Below, in pieces: positions 18,269 to 27,819 of a DNA stretch of 64,000 nucleotides. The notes below the pieces were generated by a model. That model was not told the DNA's origin, did not search any database, and saw nothing but the letters and a program-made list of their open reading frames with translations. Position 1 is the stretch's first letter; each line of letters opens with the position of its first letter. The position numbers and the translations under genes are program-made. This DNA comes from Oceanobacillus kimchii X50 (GTDB lineage: Bacteria; Bacillota; Bacilli; Bacillales; Amphibacillaceae), in NCBI RefSeq assembly GCF_000340475.1, contig NZ_CM001792.1:693689-757688 (forward strand), in the 5' to 3' direction.

Positions 18269-19039
18269 TTATATACTAGCAAATCGAATTGCCCTACTCA
18301 TAATAGTAGGTACAACAGAAGCATGATTTTCATCTGGAGCGATATATAGTTTACAGTCATAGTTATATTGCTGAAAGAGTTGTTGAAGATGTTTTGCATC
18401 CTCTACCATAAATCCTTCTTTTTCGCCGACAAATAGTTGTCTTCGTTGCGCACGATTATTTTGTACATCTAATGTTTTTTCTATATAACTTATCAGTTCA
18501 TAGTCATTCCACCAAATAGAGGGACTACAAGCTAAATACGTATCAAATAAGCTTGGGGAATGCACACTCGCATACAGCGTAAAGTATCCACCGAGTGAGT
18601 GGCCAAACAGTGTTCGTTTTTCTTGGTTTATAAAGAAATGTTTATTCATTTCCGGAAATAATTCGTGATCGATAAATTTCAAAAATTGCTCAGCACCTCC
18701 ATAGATGTCTGGTATCTTTCCTTTCATTCTATCCGGAAAAACAACTTGATCTGATAATGCGGTAAAATCTCGAAAACGCTTATTCCTTCTATCTTCATCC
18801 TGATGAGCGATTCCAATAACAATACTTGGATGCACCCCTGTTTTTGTATGGCGGATATGTTGTAATCGAACAACGTCAGCTGCTAGTTGAAAATGAGAAC
18901 TTCCATCCAAAACGAAAATTGCTGGAAACCCATTCTCAGGAACAGGACAGTCTGGTGTATATATTTCTAAATTGTAAGTATCATTAGCAAATGAAGAGTA
19001 AAGAGAGATTTTATTTTCAATGATGTTAATTTCACTCAT
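18269..19039 (-). CDS. Siderophore esterase-like alpha/beta hydrolase (BesA/Fes-like)
   Basis: The 256-residue protein belongs to the esterase D/Fes/IroE group. It has FVLDGSSHF near the start and the nucleophile elbow GHSLGGYF (Ser about 151), with Asp and His further on (ENHASV). Such enzymes hydrolyse imported triscatecholate siderophores such as bacillibactin or enterobactin to release iron. I start at 19039 because AAGGAG stands seven to eight bases upstream; an upstream ATG adds 12 residues without such support. It overlaps the ATPase stop by eight bases and is the last gene of the operon. Confidence 0.85.
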   Translation of the reverse strand: MSEINIIENKISLYSSFANDTYNLEIYTPDCPVPENGFPAIFVLDGSSHFQLAADVVRLQHIRHTKTGVHPSIVIGIAHQDEDRRNKRFRDFTALSDQVVFPDRMKGKIPDIYGGAEQFLKFIDHELFPEMNKHFFINQEKRTLFGHSLGGYFTLYASVHSPSLFDTYLACSPSIWWNDYELISYIEKTLDVQNNRAQRRQLFVGEKEGFMVEDAKHLQQLFQQYNYDCKLYIAPDENHASVVPTIMSRAIRFASI

Positions 19040-19844
19040 TATAAATCTCCTTTTTAATCTGACATTCATAGCCAAAGCAAACAGGACTATTTGTTTGAGG
19101 ATCTTTAAAAATTCTAGCTTCTATTTGGAAAACTTTTTGTAATACGGAAGGATGTATGATCTCATCTGGACTACCAATTTGAATGATTTCTCCATCCTTC
19201 ATAGCAATAATGTTGTCAGAAAACCTAGCTGCATGATTGATATCGTGCAATACCATAACTACAGTGCACTGTTTTTCTTGATTTAATTGTTTTACAATTT
19301 GTAGCACTTCTAATTGGTGAGCCATATCTAAATAAGTAGTAGGTTCATCAAGTAATAGTATATTTGTTTCCTGTGCTAAGGTCATTGCTAACCATACTCT
19401 TTGGCGCTGTCCCCCGGATAATTGTACTATTTCTTCATTACGGTATTCGGTTGTTTTAGTAACTTCCATTGCCCATTCAATCATTAATTGATCCTGTTTT
19501 GTTAATGTGTTTTTGTTTTTACGGTGCGGGTAACGACCATATGAAATTAATTCTTCTACTTTTATTGCTCCTGGAGCTGAAGGTGACTGAGATAGTATTG
19601 CTAACTTTTTAGCTATCTCTTTAGTAGAAAGGTTCTTCATATTTTGGTCATATAAAAGGATGTCACCAAATTTATGTTTTAAAACTCTGCCAACGGTTTT
19701 TAAAAGTGTGGATTTTCCACAACCATTGGGACCAATTATCGTTGTTATTTTGCCTTCTTCAATTTCAAGTGAAAGGTCAGAAATAATCGTTTTCTTACTA
19801 TACCCAGTAGTTACTTGATCAATTTGAATTGTGTTTTTTGACAT
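19032..19844 (-). CDS. Iron-siderophore ABC transporter ATPase (FecE/FepC-like)
   Basis: The 270-residue protein has all ABC motifs: Walker A GPNGCGKST (residues ~38-46), Q-loop, signature LSGGQRQR and Walker B LLLDEPTTYLD, with a switch His in LHDINHAA. It energises the FecCD-type permease pair encoded just upstream. The gene is six bases downstream of the second permease gene, within a five-gene Fur-controlled operon. Confidence 0.95.
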   Translation of the reverse strand: MSKNTIQIDQVTTGYSKKTIISDLSLEIEEGKITTIIGPNGCGKSTLLKTVGRVLKHKFGDILLYDQNMKNLSTKEIAKKLAILSQSPSAPGAIKVEELISYGRYPHRKNKNTLTKQDQLMIEWAMEVTKTTEYRNEEIVQLSGGQRQRVWLAMTLAQETNILLLDEPTTYLDMAHQLEVLQIVKQLNQEKQCTVVMVLHDINHAARFSDNIIAMKDGEIIQIGSPDEIIHPSVLQKVFQIEARIFKDPQTNSPVCFGYECQIKKEIYNE

Positions 19845-19850
19845 AACATA

Positions 19851-20891
19851 TCATCCTTCCTTATTTCGAATGAGAAGATAAAGGAAATAAGGTATCCCAA
19901 TAATCGAAATAACAATTCCAACTGGTAGTTCAGATGGAGAAAAAATAGTCTTCGCGATAAAATCAGAAAGCACTACCAAAGTAGCTCCAATAAAGGCACT
20001 CACTGGTATGACATAGCGATGTTTAATTCCAATAAGCTGTCTTGCAATGTGTGGAGCCATCAAACCAATGAAACCAATACTACCTGATACTGACACACAA
20101 GCGCTAATTAATCCCACACTTGAATACAGGAGAAGCCTTTTTTCTTTTTCCGTTTGAATACCAATACTAATCATTTGATCTTCTTGTAATTGGAAATAAT
20201 CGAGAATAGGAGCTTTTCGATAAATAAAAAAGCCTAATATTATTAACCAAGGTAGGGAAGACCAAATGTAAATCCAATTTGCATTGTAAATACTACCTGT
20301 TGTCCATATTGCTGCCATTTCATAGTCTTCTGGTGAGAGCTTTAAAGAGATATACATCGATAGAGCTCCTAAACCACTATTTAAAGCAATACCAGTTAAA
20401 ATTAATCGTTGCATATCCATCTGCTGGTTTTTAGTAGCAAAGAACAAGATAAATATTGCAGTTATAATTCCTCCTACAAATCCAAATATCGGTAGCAACA
20501 TGATAGATACCCAGCCATTTAAAGAGAAGGAGGAAAACATGACTTGGAAAAAATACATAAATGAAATAATCCCTACCCCAGCACCTGCATTTATACCAAG
20601 AATCCCAGGATCGGCTAATTCATTTTTGGTAATTCCTTGTAAAACAACACCCGCAATTCCAAGGCCAGCCCCAGTAATAATTGCTAGTATAATACGAGGC
20701 ATTCTGAAATCAAAAATGACTAATTCTTGCATTTCATCATTACCTATTCCAAGGAGTACTTGGATTATTTCCATAATCTTCATGTCGAATTCGCCATTTG
20801 TTAAATGGAGATAAGAAGATATTAAAATTAATAGTAATAATACGCTTTGAATTATCAGAAATCTAGTTGTTTGTTTAAGCACTTTTGACAC
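19851..20891 (-). CDS. Iron-siderophore ABC transporter permease (FecCD family), second
   Basis: The protein has 346 residues and eight to ten membrane segments typical of FecCD permeases. The GSIGFIGLMAPHIARQLIG loop, which couples to the ATPase, is present. It overlaps the first permease gene by 17 bases, so translation is coupled. It forms the membrane heterodimer with its neighbour. The start lies inside the upstream gene's 3' end. Confidence 0.95.
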   Translation of the reverse strand: MSKVLKQTTRFLIIQSVLLLLILISSYLHLTNGEFDMKIMEIIQVLLGIGNDEMQELVIFDFRMPRIILAIITGAGLGIAGVVLQGITKNELADPGILGINAGAGVGIISFMYFFQVMFSSFSLNGWVSIMLLPIFGFVGGIITAIFILFFATKNQQMDMQRLILTGIALNSGLGALSMYISLKLSPEDYEMAAIWTTGSIYNANWIYIWSSLPWLIILGFFIYRKAPILDYFQLQEDQMISIGIQTEKEKRLLLYSSVGLISACVSVSGSIGFIGLMAPHIARQLIGIKHRYVIPVSAFIGATLVVLSDFIAKTIFSPSELPVGIVISIIGIPYFLYLLIRNKEG

Positions 20892-21888
20892 TTCCCTTAC
20901 TCCAGATTAAGTAGAGGAAAAATGGTACTCCAATAATTGCTGTAACTACCCCAATTGGAGTTTCATAAGGGAAGTTAATTAATCTACTAATAACATCGCA
21001 TAAAGCTAAAAAGCATCCGCCAATAACCGCTGCACACGGAATGATGTAGCGATAATCAACACCAACTAAAAATCGAGTAATGTGAGGAATAATTAATCCT
21101 ACAAAACCAATTCTACCTACGAGAGCGACAGAAACACCAGTTAAGATGACAACAGTAAACATCGAAGCAATCTTAACCCATAATGTTTTCTGTCCTAAGC
21201 CAATGGCAACTTCTTCACCTAGTGAACTGATCGTAATTCCCTTAGCAAGTGAATAAGCAAGTATAATTCCTATAATTCCCATTGGTGCAGACAATAGAAG
21301 TAACTTCGGATCTACTAAATGAATTTTGGAATTATACCATAATGTTATCGTTTGAGATACTTGAAAATGCATTGCGATAGAAGTTGCGACACTTCCTAAG
21401 AATGTTCCGATTATTGTTCCGATAATTGCTAGTCTTACAGGTGTTAACCCATCACGGATAATGGATCCAAATCCAAAAACAAGCCCAGCACCAATTGCTG
21501 AACCAATCATTGAAATAATTATTAACGAAGCATTAGACATATTTGGTAGAAAGATAATCGCTAATGTAACTAGAAATGCCGATCCGTCATTTACACCCAT
21601 TATAGACGGAGATGCCAAGTAATTTCTAGTTATACCTTGCATAATAGCACCAGCAACTGCAAGAAATGCTCCAACCAGCAATGCTGCGACGAATCTTGGA
21701 ATACGAGAATTCCAAATTATTTGATGGTCTACATTACTTTCGTTGAAATGAAATATAGCTTGATAGATGGTCTCTATTGATATATCTTTTGTACCAATGA
21801 TAACAGAACTAACCATAACTATTACGATAAAAAAAGGAGAGGATGCTAGTATGAATACCGGCATCCATGTGTTTTTATTCTTCATCAT
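20875..21888 (-). CDS. Iron-siderophore ABC transporter permease (FecCD family), first
   Basis: The 337-residue FecCD-type permease has about nine membrane segments. The ATPase-coupling loop reads GRIGFVGLIIPHITRFLVG, parallel to its partner. It starts three bases after the binding-protein gene. With its neighbour it forms the translocation pore for a ferric siderophore. Confidence 0.95.
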   Translation of the reverse strand: MMKNKNTWMPVFILASSPFFIVIVMVSSVIIGTKDISIETIYQAIFHFNESNVDHQIIWNSRIPRFVAALLVGAFLAVAGAIMQGITRNYLASPSIMGVNDGSAFLVTLAIIFLPNMSNASLIIISMIGSAIGAGLVFGFGSIIRDGLTPVRLAIIGTIIGTFLGSVATSIAMHFQVSQTITLWYNSKIHLVDPKLLLLSAPMGIIGIILAYSLAKGITISSLGEEVAIGLGQKTLWVKIASMFTVVILTGVSVALVGRIGFVGLIIPHITRFLVGVDYRYIIPCAAVIGGCFLALCDVISRLINFPYETPIGVVTAIIGVPFFLYLIWSKGSVKSA

Positions 21889-21891
21889 TCA

Positions 21892-22854
21892 TTACTCCGA
21901 ATATAATTCTTTTAATGCTTCAAGAAAATGTACTTTTGACCAAGCAGTACCACCTTGAGCAAGAGGATCAACTGCATTTACGTGAATGCTATCATTTTTT
22001 GCAGCAGTAATGCTTTGGAAGATTGGATCCTCCATTAACTCATCTAACGCTTCAGGTGATTCCGCATTTTCTGAAGTTTCGAATTGCAAAAATACTGTGT
22101 CTGGATTGATTTCTGCTAATGTCTCCATGGACAATTCAGCTTGTGCCTCTGTACTTTTAATTACTTCGGGTGCTTCAATTCCTAAGTCTTGATAAAGTAC
22201 TGGATTTAAGTAAACATCTTCCGGGTAAACAAACATAGAGCCACTTCTTACTCGGATAATAAGGACATCTTGATCTGCCATTTCTCCAGATATTTGAGAA
22301 GAAAGATCTTTTGCATCTTGCTGATAATCGTCAATAATTGTTTGTGCTTCTTCTTCTTTATTGGTTAATTGTCCTAATAATAGTAGGTTGTCTTTCCAAT
22401 GTGAAGAGATATGTGAATAAGGGAATGTTGTTTGAATTTTACTTAGTTTTTCAATTACTGGCTCTTGGAATTTAGAAGACCCTAAAATCACATCAGGTTC
22501 TAAAGTAGCAATTATTTCATGATTCGGTTCTCTCTTGTCCCCGATTAAAGTAGGATCTTCAAAATCTTCAGCTAAATAATTGGGTACTTGATTAGCTATA
22601 GCTAATACACCATTTGGTTGGACACCTAGAATTGCTGCATCTTCCATAGATTCTAAGCTAGCGGTTACAATAGAATCTACTTCCGAAGGTATTTCGTACT
22701 CTTTATCTAAATATGTAATAGACTGTGTTTCTGAAGTTTCTTCTTCATTTGTATCAGAAGTATTATCCGTTGCATCAGCATCTTCGTCTTGACCGCATCC
22801 GTATAGTACTCCGATTAGCAAAGCTAGTAATAATAACGAATATATCTTTTTCAC
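21892..22854 (-). CDS. Iron-siderophore binding lipoprotein
   Basis: The 320-residue substrate-binding protein has a lipoprotein signal peptide with the lipobox LYGC (Cys about 20), followed by an acidic, Thr/Ser-rich linker to about residue 45. The rest is a class III periplasmic-binding-protein fold (helical-backbone), as in FeuA/FepB/YfiY. The start codon is GTG with AAAGGGG upstream. As first gene of the operon it sits directly under the Fur box. The siderophore could be a catecholate given the downstream esterase, but that is inference. Confidence 0.93.
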   Translation of the reverse strand: MKKIYSLLLLALLIGVLYGCGQDEDADATDNTSDTNEEETSETQSITYLDKEYEIPSEVDSIVTASLESMEDAAILGVQPNGVLAIANQVPNYLAEDFEDPTLIGDKREPNHEIIATLEPDVILGSSKFQEPVIEKLSKIQTTFPYSHISSHWKDNLLLLGQLTNKEEEAQTIIDDYQQDAKDLSSQISGEMADQDVLIIRVRSGSMFVYPEDVYLNPVLYQDLGIEAPEVIKSTEAQAELSMETLAEINPDTVFLQFETSENAESPEALDELMEDPIFQSITAAKNDSIHVNAVDPLAQGGTAWSKVHFLEALKELYSE

Positions 22855-22889
22855 TGTGTATTCCCCTTTCTGTTAATTAATTACATTAT

Positions 22890-22910
22890 AATTGATAATG
22901 ATTATCAATT
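22890..22910 (-). promoter_or_regulatory. Fur box overlapping the siderophore operon promoter
   Basis: The core TGATAATGATTATCA (22893-22907) matches the Bacillus 7-1-7 Fur site perfectly, and the palindrome extends to 21 bases without mismatch. On the minus strand a TTGAAA -35 and a TATAAT -10 flank it with an 18-base spacer, so bound Fur would block RNA polymerase when iron is plentiful. Confidence 0.93.
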
Positions 22911-23016
22911 TCAATACGTATTGTAAAAATTATAATATTTTTTAAAATAGAAGAGGCTGACTTATAGATTGAATAATGGTAGAATTTGGTTATGATTATA
23001 GGAGATGAATTGCTAT

Positions 23017-24522
23017 ATGAATTTTAAAGAGTATATTAGCTACGATGCTATAGGATTAGCCAACTTAATCAAGAACAAAGAAATACATCCAAAAGAGCTA
23101 ATCAATGTAGCATTTCACAGATTGAAGCAAGTAAATGATGAATTAAATATTATTACTCATAGTCGTGAGGAACGAGTGAAAAAAGAGTCTTTAAATGAGA
23201 GAACGATTCCTAATGGCATGTTTCAAGGTGTTCCGATTCTGATGAAGAATATTTCACAGGCTATTGAAGGAGAACCAATGTCATCAGGGTCAAAACTATT
23301 AAAAGATGCTACATATAAACACGATAACTATTTTGTTAAGAAATTTAGAGAAGCTGGTTTTTTATTTATGGGCCATACGAATACACCGGAATTTGGCTTG
23401 AAAAATATAACTGAACCAGAGTTATACGGAGCGACGCATAATCCATGGAATACATTATACTCACCAGGTGGTTCTAGTGGGGGAGCAGCCGCAGCGATTG
23501 CTTCCGGAGTAGTGCCATTAGCGGGGGCAAGTGATGGTGGAGGATCCATACGTATTCCTGCATCATTTACTGGACTGTTTGGATTGAAACCAACTCGTGG
23601 ACGAACTCCAGTTGGACCTGGTGTAGGTAGACAGTGGCAGGGAGCATCGATCAATTTTGTATTAAGTCGGTCCGTCCGTGATAGTGCAGTGATGTTAGAT
23701 CAATTGCAGGTTATAGAACCCCACGCTGCATTTCAGACCCCTTTATATGAAGGTAGTTATTTAAATGATATAGAAAAATCACAAGAAAAATCATTAAAAA
23801 TAGCGTATTCTACTGAATCCCCGGTTGGGACTCCAGTGTCTGAAGATGCAAAAAAAGCAGTGAATAATTTGATTGAGTTATTACGTGACGAAGGATATGA
23901 TATTGAAGAAGTAAATCATCCTGTAGATGGAAAACAATTGATGAAAGATTATTATATAATGAACAGCGGAGAGATGAATGCAACTATCTTAAGTTTAGAA
24001 AATATGCTTAACCGAAAATTAACAGATGATGACATGGAAGTAGAGTCTTGGTTGTTACATAGAGCTGGAAAATCTGTGAGTGCGGCAGCTTATTCACAAA
24101 GTTTGTCTTCATGGGATATAGCAGCAGAGAAGATGGCTTATTTTCATCAGACATATGATTTTTATATCACTCCTTCAACAGCTTATTCAGCACCTAAAGT
24201 TGGGGAATTGACAATGACGAAGGAGAAAAAGGAATATTACAAAGAATATATTGAAAAGGTATCTAATGTAGAAAAGCAAGATATTATTTATGATATGTTT
24301 TTACCGAGTTTAACGTATACCCCATTTACACAACTTGCTAATTTAACGGGGCAGCCTGCTATGTCATTACCGCTCTATTTGACTAAACAAGGCCTACCTT
24401 TAGGTGTTCAGGTTATGGCAAATAAAGGAGAAGAACACCGATTATTACGATTCGCTCGTTATTTGGAACAATCTCATTTATGGGTTAATGTGAATGAGAA
24501 TCCTTATTTTAATATATATTAA
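23017..24522 (+). CDS. Amidase-signature family hydrolase
   Basis: The protein is about 501 residues long with the amidase signature GGSSGGAAAAIASG and the second part of the Ser-cisSer-Lys triad in GASDGGGSIRIPAS. The catalytic Lys is expected in the early PILMKN segment. Members cleave amides, and this subgroup includes 6-aminohexanoate-cyclic-dimer hydrolase-like enzymes, so the real substrate is open. It is not GatA: no gatB or gatC is nearby. I choose ATG 23017 because AGGAG lies about 12 bases upstream; ATG 23005 abuts that site. Confidence 0.87.
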   Translation: MNFKEYISYDAIGLANLIKNKEIHPKELINVAFHRLKQVNDELNIITHSREERVKKESLNERTIPNGMFQGVPILMKNISQAIEGEPMSSGSKLLKDATYKHDNYFVKKFREAGFLFMGHTNTPEFGLKNITEPELYGATHNPWNTLYSPGGSSGGAAAAIASGVVPLAGASDGGGSIRIPASFTGLFGLKPTRGRTPVGPGVGRQWQGASINFVLSRSVRDSAVMLDQLQVIEPHAAFQTPLYEGSYLNDIEKSQEKSLKIAYSTESPVGTPVSEDAKKAVNNLIELLRDEGYDIEEVNHPVDGKQLMKDYYIMNSGEMNATILSLENMLNRKLTDDDMEVESWLLHRAGKSVSAAAYSQSLSSWDIAAEKMAYFHQTYDFYITPSTAYSAPKVGELTMTKEKKEYYKEYIEKVSNVEKQDIIYDMFLPSLTYTPFTQLANLTGQPAMSLPLYLTKQGLPLGVQVMANKGEEHRLLRFARYLEQSHLWVNVNENPYFNIY

Positions 24523-24534
24523 GTTAACCTATAT

Positions 24535-24579
24535 TAGTAGCATTTTTCGACAATCTTATGAAAAATGCTACTATTTTTA
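24535..24579 (+). terminator. Intrinsic terminator after the amidase gene
   Basis: A 13-bp perfect stem (AGTAGCATTTTTC/GAAAAATGCTACT) with an 11-base loop is followed by ATTTTTAC. Confidence 0.85.
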
Positions 24580-24694
24580 CTTTTATATAATAGGTTTCAT
24601 TATTATCTGTTCGAATGTATAATGAAAAACATGTCTAAACTCAGGCTTTATTGTCAGAATATTATCGATTTACTAACAAGGAAGGGGCAACATC

Positions 24695-26224
24695 ATGGCA
24701 AAAGAAAGAAAAGGGTTTTTTCAACGATTTCTCGATATGATCGAGTTCGTAGGGAATAAATTACCTCACCCTGTTACATTATTTGCAATATTAGCTTTAA
24801 TTGTTCTTCTTCTTTCTGCTGCATTGCAGCCACTTGATATAAGTGTGGAACATCCAGGACAAGAAGGAGAAGTTGTTGAGATAAACAATTTACTTAATGC
24901 TGAAGGAATTAAATATATTTTTGAAAGCATGACAGATAACTTTATTGGATTTGCTCCACTTGGGGTTGTTCTTGTGACGATGCTAGGTATCGGAGTGGCT
25001 GAACGAGCAGGCTTAATCAGTGCAATGCTTCGTGGATTTGTATTAGCTATACCAGGACGGTTTGTAACACTAGGTTTAGTATTTGCAGGTATTATGTCTA
25101 GTGTAGCATCTGATGCAGGTTATGTTGTATTACCGCCGCTTGGTGCATTGATCTTCGCTGCGCTTGGTCGCCATCCATTAGCTGGTTTAGCAGCAGCGTT
25201 TGCAGGTGTATCTGGTGGATTTAGTGCAAACTTTGCATTATCTGGTACCGATGCAATGTTAGGTGAATTAACCATTGCTGGGGCAGCGATAATAGACCCT
25301 GCGTATGCAGAGCAAATGAACATCGCGATGAACTGGTGGTTTATTGCAGCTTCTGTTATAGTATTAACATATATAGGTGCTTGGGTAACAGAAAAAATAG
25401 TAGAGCCTCGCCTTGGTTCATATAAAGGTGATCAAAAAGAAGATTTAGAAGGTATTACTAGTGTAGAGAAGAAAGGACTTATTTGGTCTGGAATCTCATT
25501 TGTAGTTGCTGGTGTACTTGCGCTATTATTAGTACTTCCAGAAAATGCTCCACTTCGTGGCGATGGACCTGGAATGGATGCAATCATTCAATCTCCATTC
25601 ATGAGTTCATTAGTTCCAATTATTGCATTATTATTCTTAATTCCTGGTTTGACTTATGGTATTGTTACGAAGTCAATTCGAAATGATAAAGATGTAGCTA
25701 GTCAAATGACGGATACAATGGCGTCTATGGGGATGTTTATTGTACTTGCATTTACTGCTGGTCAGTTTGTAGCTTATTTCAATGAATCGAATATGGGATT
25801 AATTTTAGGTGTTTACGGTGCTGAGTTCCTAGATAGTATTAACTTAAAAGGATTCGCTCTTATCTTGATGTTTATCTTGATTACAGCATTTATCAATTTA
25901 TTTGTAGGAAGTGCATCTGCGAAATGGGCTATGATGGCACCGGTATTTGTACCAATTATGATGCAATTAGGTTATTCTCCGGAGTTAACACAGATGGCTT
26001 ATCGTATTGCTGATTCATCGACGAATATCATATCGCCGTTAATGACTTATTTTGCAATCATCATTGCATTTGCTCAAAAATACGATAAGAAGATGGGAAT
26101 TGGTACGTTAATATCTACAATGTTACCATATTCCATATTCTTCCTTGTTGGTTGGTCAATCATGTTAATAATTTGGATGCTACTTGGATTACCGCTAGGT
26201 CCAAATGGTCCATTAACGTATTAA
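24695..26224 (+). CDS. AbgT-family transporter (p-aminobenzoyl-glutamate type)
   Basis: The 509-residue membrane protein has about eleven segments and the AbgT-family stretches SSVASDAGYVVLPPLGALIF and GSASAKWAMMAPVFVP. Characterised relatives import p-aminobenzoyl-glutamate or export sulfonamides. The ribosome binding site is GGAAGGGG. The amidase lies upstream, separated by a terminator, so the two are probably independent. PABA synthesis genes lie 12 kb away in the same window; a functional link is possible but unproven. Some AbgT proteins occur without the AbgAB hydrolase, as here. Confidence 0.9.
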   Translation: MAKERKGFFQRFLDMIEFVGNKLPHPVTLFAILALIVLLLSAALQPLDISVEHPGQEGEVVEINNLLNAEGIKYIFESMTDNFIGFAPLGVVLVTMLGIGVAERAGLISAMLRGFVLAIPGRFVTLGLVFAGIMSSVASDAGYVVLPPLGALIFAALGRHPLAGLAAAFAGVSGGFSANFALSGTDAMLGELTIAGAAIIDPAYAEQMNIAMNWWFIAASVIVLTYIGAWVTEKIVEPRLGSYKGDQKEDLEGITSVEKKGLIWSGISFVVAGVLALLLVLPENAPLRGDGPGMDAIIQSPFMSSLVPIIALLFLIPGLTYGIVTKSIRNDKDVASQMTDTMASMGMFIVLAFTAGQFVAYFNESNMGLILGVYGAEFLDSINLKGFALILMFILITAFINLFVGSASAKWAMMAPVFVPIMMQLGYSPELTQMAYRIADSSTNIISPLMTYFAIIIAFAQKYDKKMGIGTLISTMLPYSIFFLVGWSIMLIIWMLLGLPLGPNGPLTY

Positions 26225-26230
26225 ATAGTA

Positions 26231-26266
26231 AAAACGTAATGCAGAATTCTGCATTACGTTTTTTTA
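26231..26266 (+). terminator. Intrinsic terminator after the AbgT gene
   Basis: The sequence from 26,231 to 26,262 is a perfect palindrome (arms AAAACGTAATGCAG/CTGCATTACGTTTT) followed by more T residues. Confidence 0.92.
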
Positions 26267-26436
26267 TTGGGAAGGTTATCGTTCATAGACAAATCACATA
26301 GTATATTTACTCGAGAAGGAGGAGACTTTATCGCCCTTATGCCTTTGGGTAAACTCTTCATCGATTCATTACCTCACTGTGATTCAATTATCTTAGAGAG
26401 CAAAATAAAGCGTTTGGGAAAATAACTAAAAGTATT

Positions 26437-26640
26437 GGTCAAAAGACGGATAATAGCTAGAATAAGCTTCAGAAATATACGGAGACTCCTTGAAAATCAA
26501 AAATCGATTTTCTGCGTGCGATGCAATGCTGTCGAGGACTTCCTTGTCCTGTGGGAGTGAGGCTCACCAGCTGCCTCTGGATAAGCGGAGTATATTTCTG
26601 AAGCGGGTTTTCAAAACCTATTCATTTGGATTTTCTCCAA
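26437..26640. repeat. Palindromic dispersed repeat, copy 2
   Basis: This is the longest copy (about 200 bp). The arms GCTTCAGAAATATAC and GTATATTTCTGAAGC pair perfectly, and GGAGACTCCT and GCTCACCAGC match the other copies. It fills most of the 620-base gap between the AbgT and MoxR genes. A spurious open frame crosses it. A short hairpin inside (AAATCAAAAATCGATTTT) is unique to this copy. Confidence 0.8.
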
Positions 26641-26847
26641 CTTTTTCCTTTAAGAAACAGGTGGCGCGATCACTATTCTTCTAAGCAAGTCCTCATGAAT
26701 TCAATCTAGTAAAATATCTAGTTAATTTAGTATAGAAAATTGGAATTATGTTAACACTAGATTTTAAATTATCAAACTATTGCGTTTGATTTCATGTACT
26801 TTTCTAGTATAGTTATAGTAGGATAATGGTAAGAGAGGCGAAGGGGG

Positions 26848-27819
26848 ATGAATATGATTCAACAAACAAAGATTTATAATGAAAAAATAGAACGTGTTAT
26901 CGAAAATATAAATAAAGTAATCATCGGTAAAGAAGAGGTAGCTAGTTTAAGTCTAGTTGCTCTTTTAACAGACGGCCATGTATTGCTAGAAGATGTTCCA
27001 GGAGTTGGAAAAACAATGCTAGTACGAACTTTGGCGAAATCTGTAAATTGTGACTTTACACGTATCCAATTTACTCCAGATTTACTACCTTCCGACGTGA
27101 CTGGAGTATCGATATATAATCCAAAAGAACTAAAATTCGAATTTAGAAGTGGTCCGATATTTGGAAACATTATCTTAGCAGATGAAATTAATCGGACTTC
27201 ACCAAAAACACAATCTGCTTTGTTAGAAGCTATGGAAGAAAAAAGTGTCACTGTGGATGGGACTACGAAGCAGTTACAGAAACCATTTTTTGTAATGGCA
27301 ACACAAAATCCTATTGAATACGAAGGTACATATCCATTGCCTGAAGCACAGTTGGACCGTTTCTTATTAAAGTTGAAGATGGGATATCCAACTTTTGGGG
27401 AGGAGTTAGAAATGCTGCATCGTACTTCTTCTACACATCCAATCGAGGCAATCGAAGCTGTTATGTCACAGGCAGAAGTGTTGCAGGCACAAGAAGAAGT
27501 AAAACAAGTTTACATCGATCATTCAGTGAAACAATATATTATTAATCTTGTAACAAGAACAAGAGAAAATAGTTCCATATATTTAGGAGTAAGCCCGCGT
27601 GGCTCCATTGCTTTGATGAAGGCTGCTATGGCTTATGCCTATATTTCCGATCGTGACTATGTTATTCCTGATGATGTGAAGTATCTTGCTCCATTCGTAT
27701 TATCTCATCGTATTATACTTACATCCGAGGCAAGATATGAGGGAATTACTAGTGAAGATGCAATTGCATCTATTATTAAATCTACGCATGTTCCAATAAG
27801 GAAGGATACAGCAGAATGA
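26848..27819 (+). CDS. yeaC: MoxR-family AAA+ ATPase (YeaC-like)
   Basis: The 323-residue MoxR/RavA-type AAA+ protein has Walker A GVGKT, Walker B ILADEINR and sensor-1 ATQNP. MoxR ATPases act as chaperones for metal insertion or complex assembly, usually with a DUF58 protein. The stop overlaps the DUF58 start (ATGA). The gene order here equals B. subtilis yeaC-yeaD-yebA-guaA, so the name is given by synteny. Confidence 0.92.
   Translation: MNMIQQTKIYNEKIERVIENINKVIIGKEEVASLSLVALLTDGHVLLEDVPGVGKTMLVRTLAKSVNCDFTRIQFTPDLLPSDVTGVSIYNPKELKFEFRSGPIFGNIILADEINRTSPKTQSALLEAMEEKSVTVDGTTKQLQKPFFVMATQNPIEYEGTYPLPEAQLDRFLLKLKMGYPTFGEELEMLHRTSSTHPIEAIEAVMSQAEVLQAQEEVKQVYIDHSVKQYIINLVTRTRENSSIYLGVSPRGSIALMKAAMAYAYISDRDYVIPDDVKYLAPFVLSHRIILTSEARYEGITSEDAIASIIKSTHVPIRKDTAE

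Noticed and set aside
24565..24759. Open frame overlapping the AbgT start
   Set aside because: No ribosome binding site; the overlapping AbgT gene has a strong GGAAGGGG site and family match.
26490..26684. Open frame of about 64 codons
   Set aside because: It lies inside repeat copy 2 and has no ribosome binding site or recognisable protein features.
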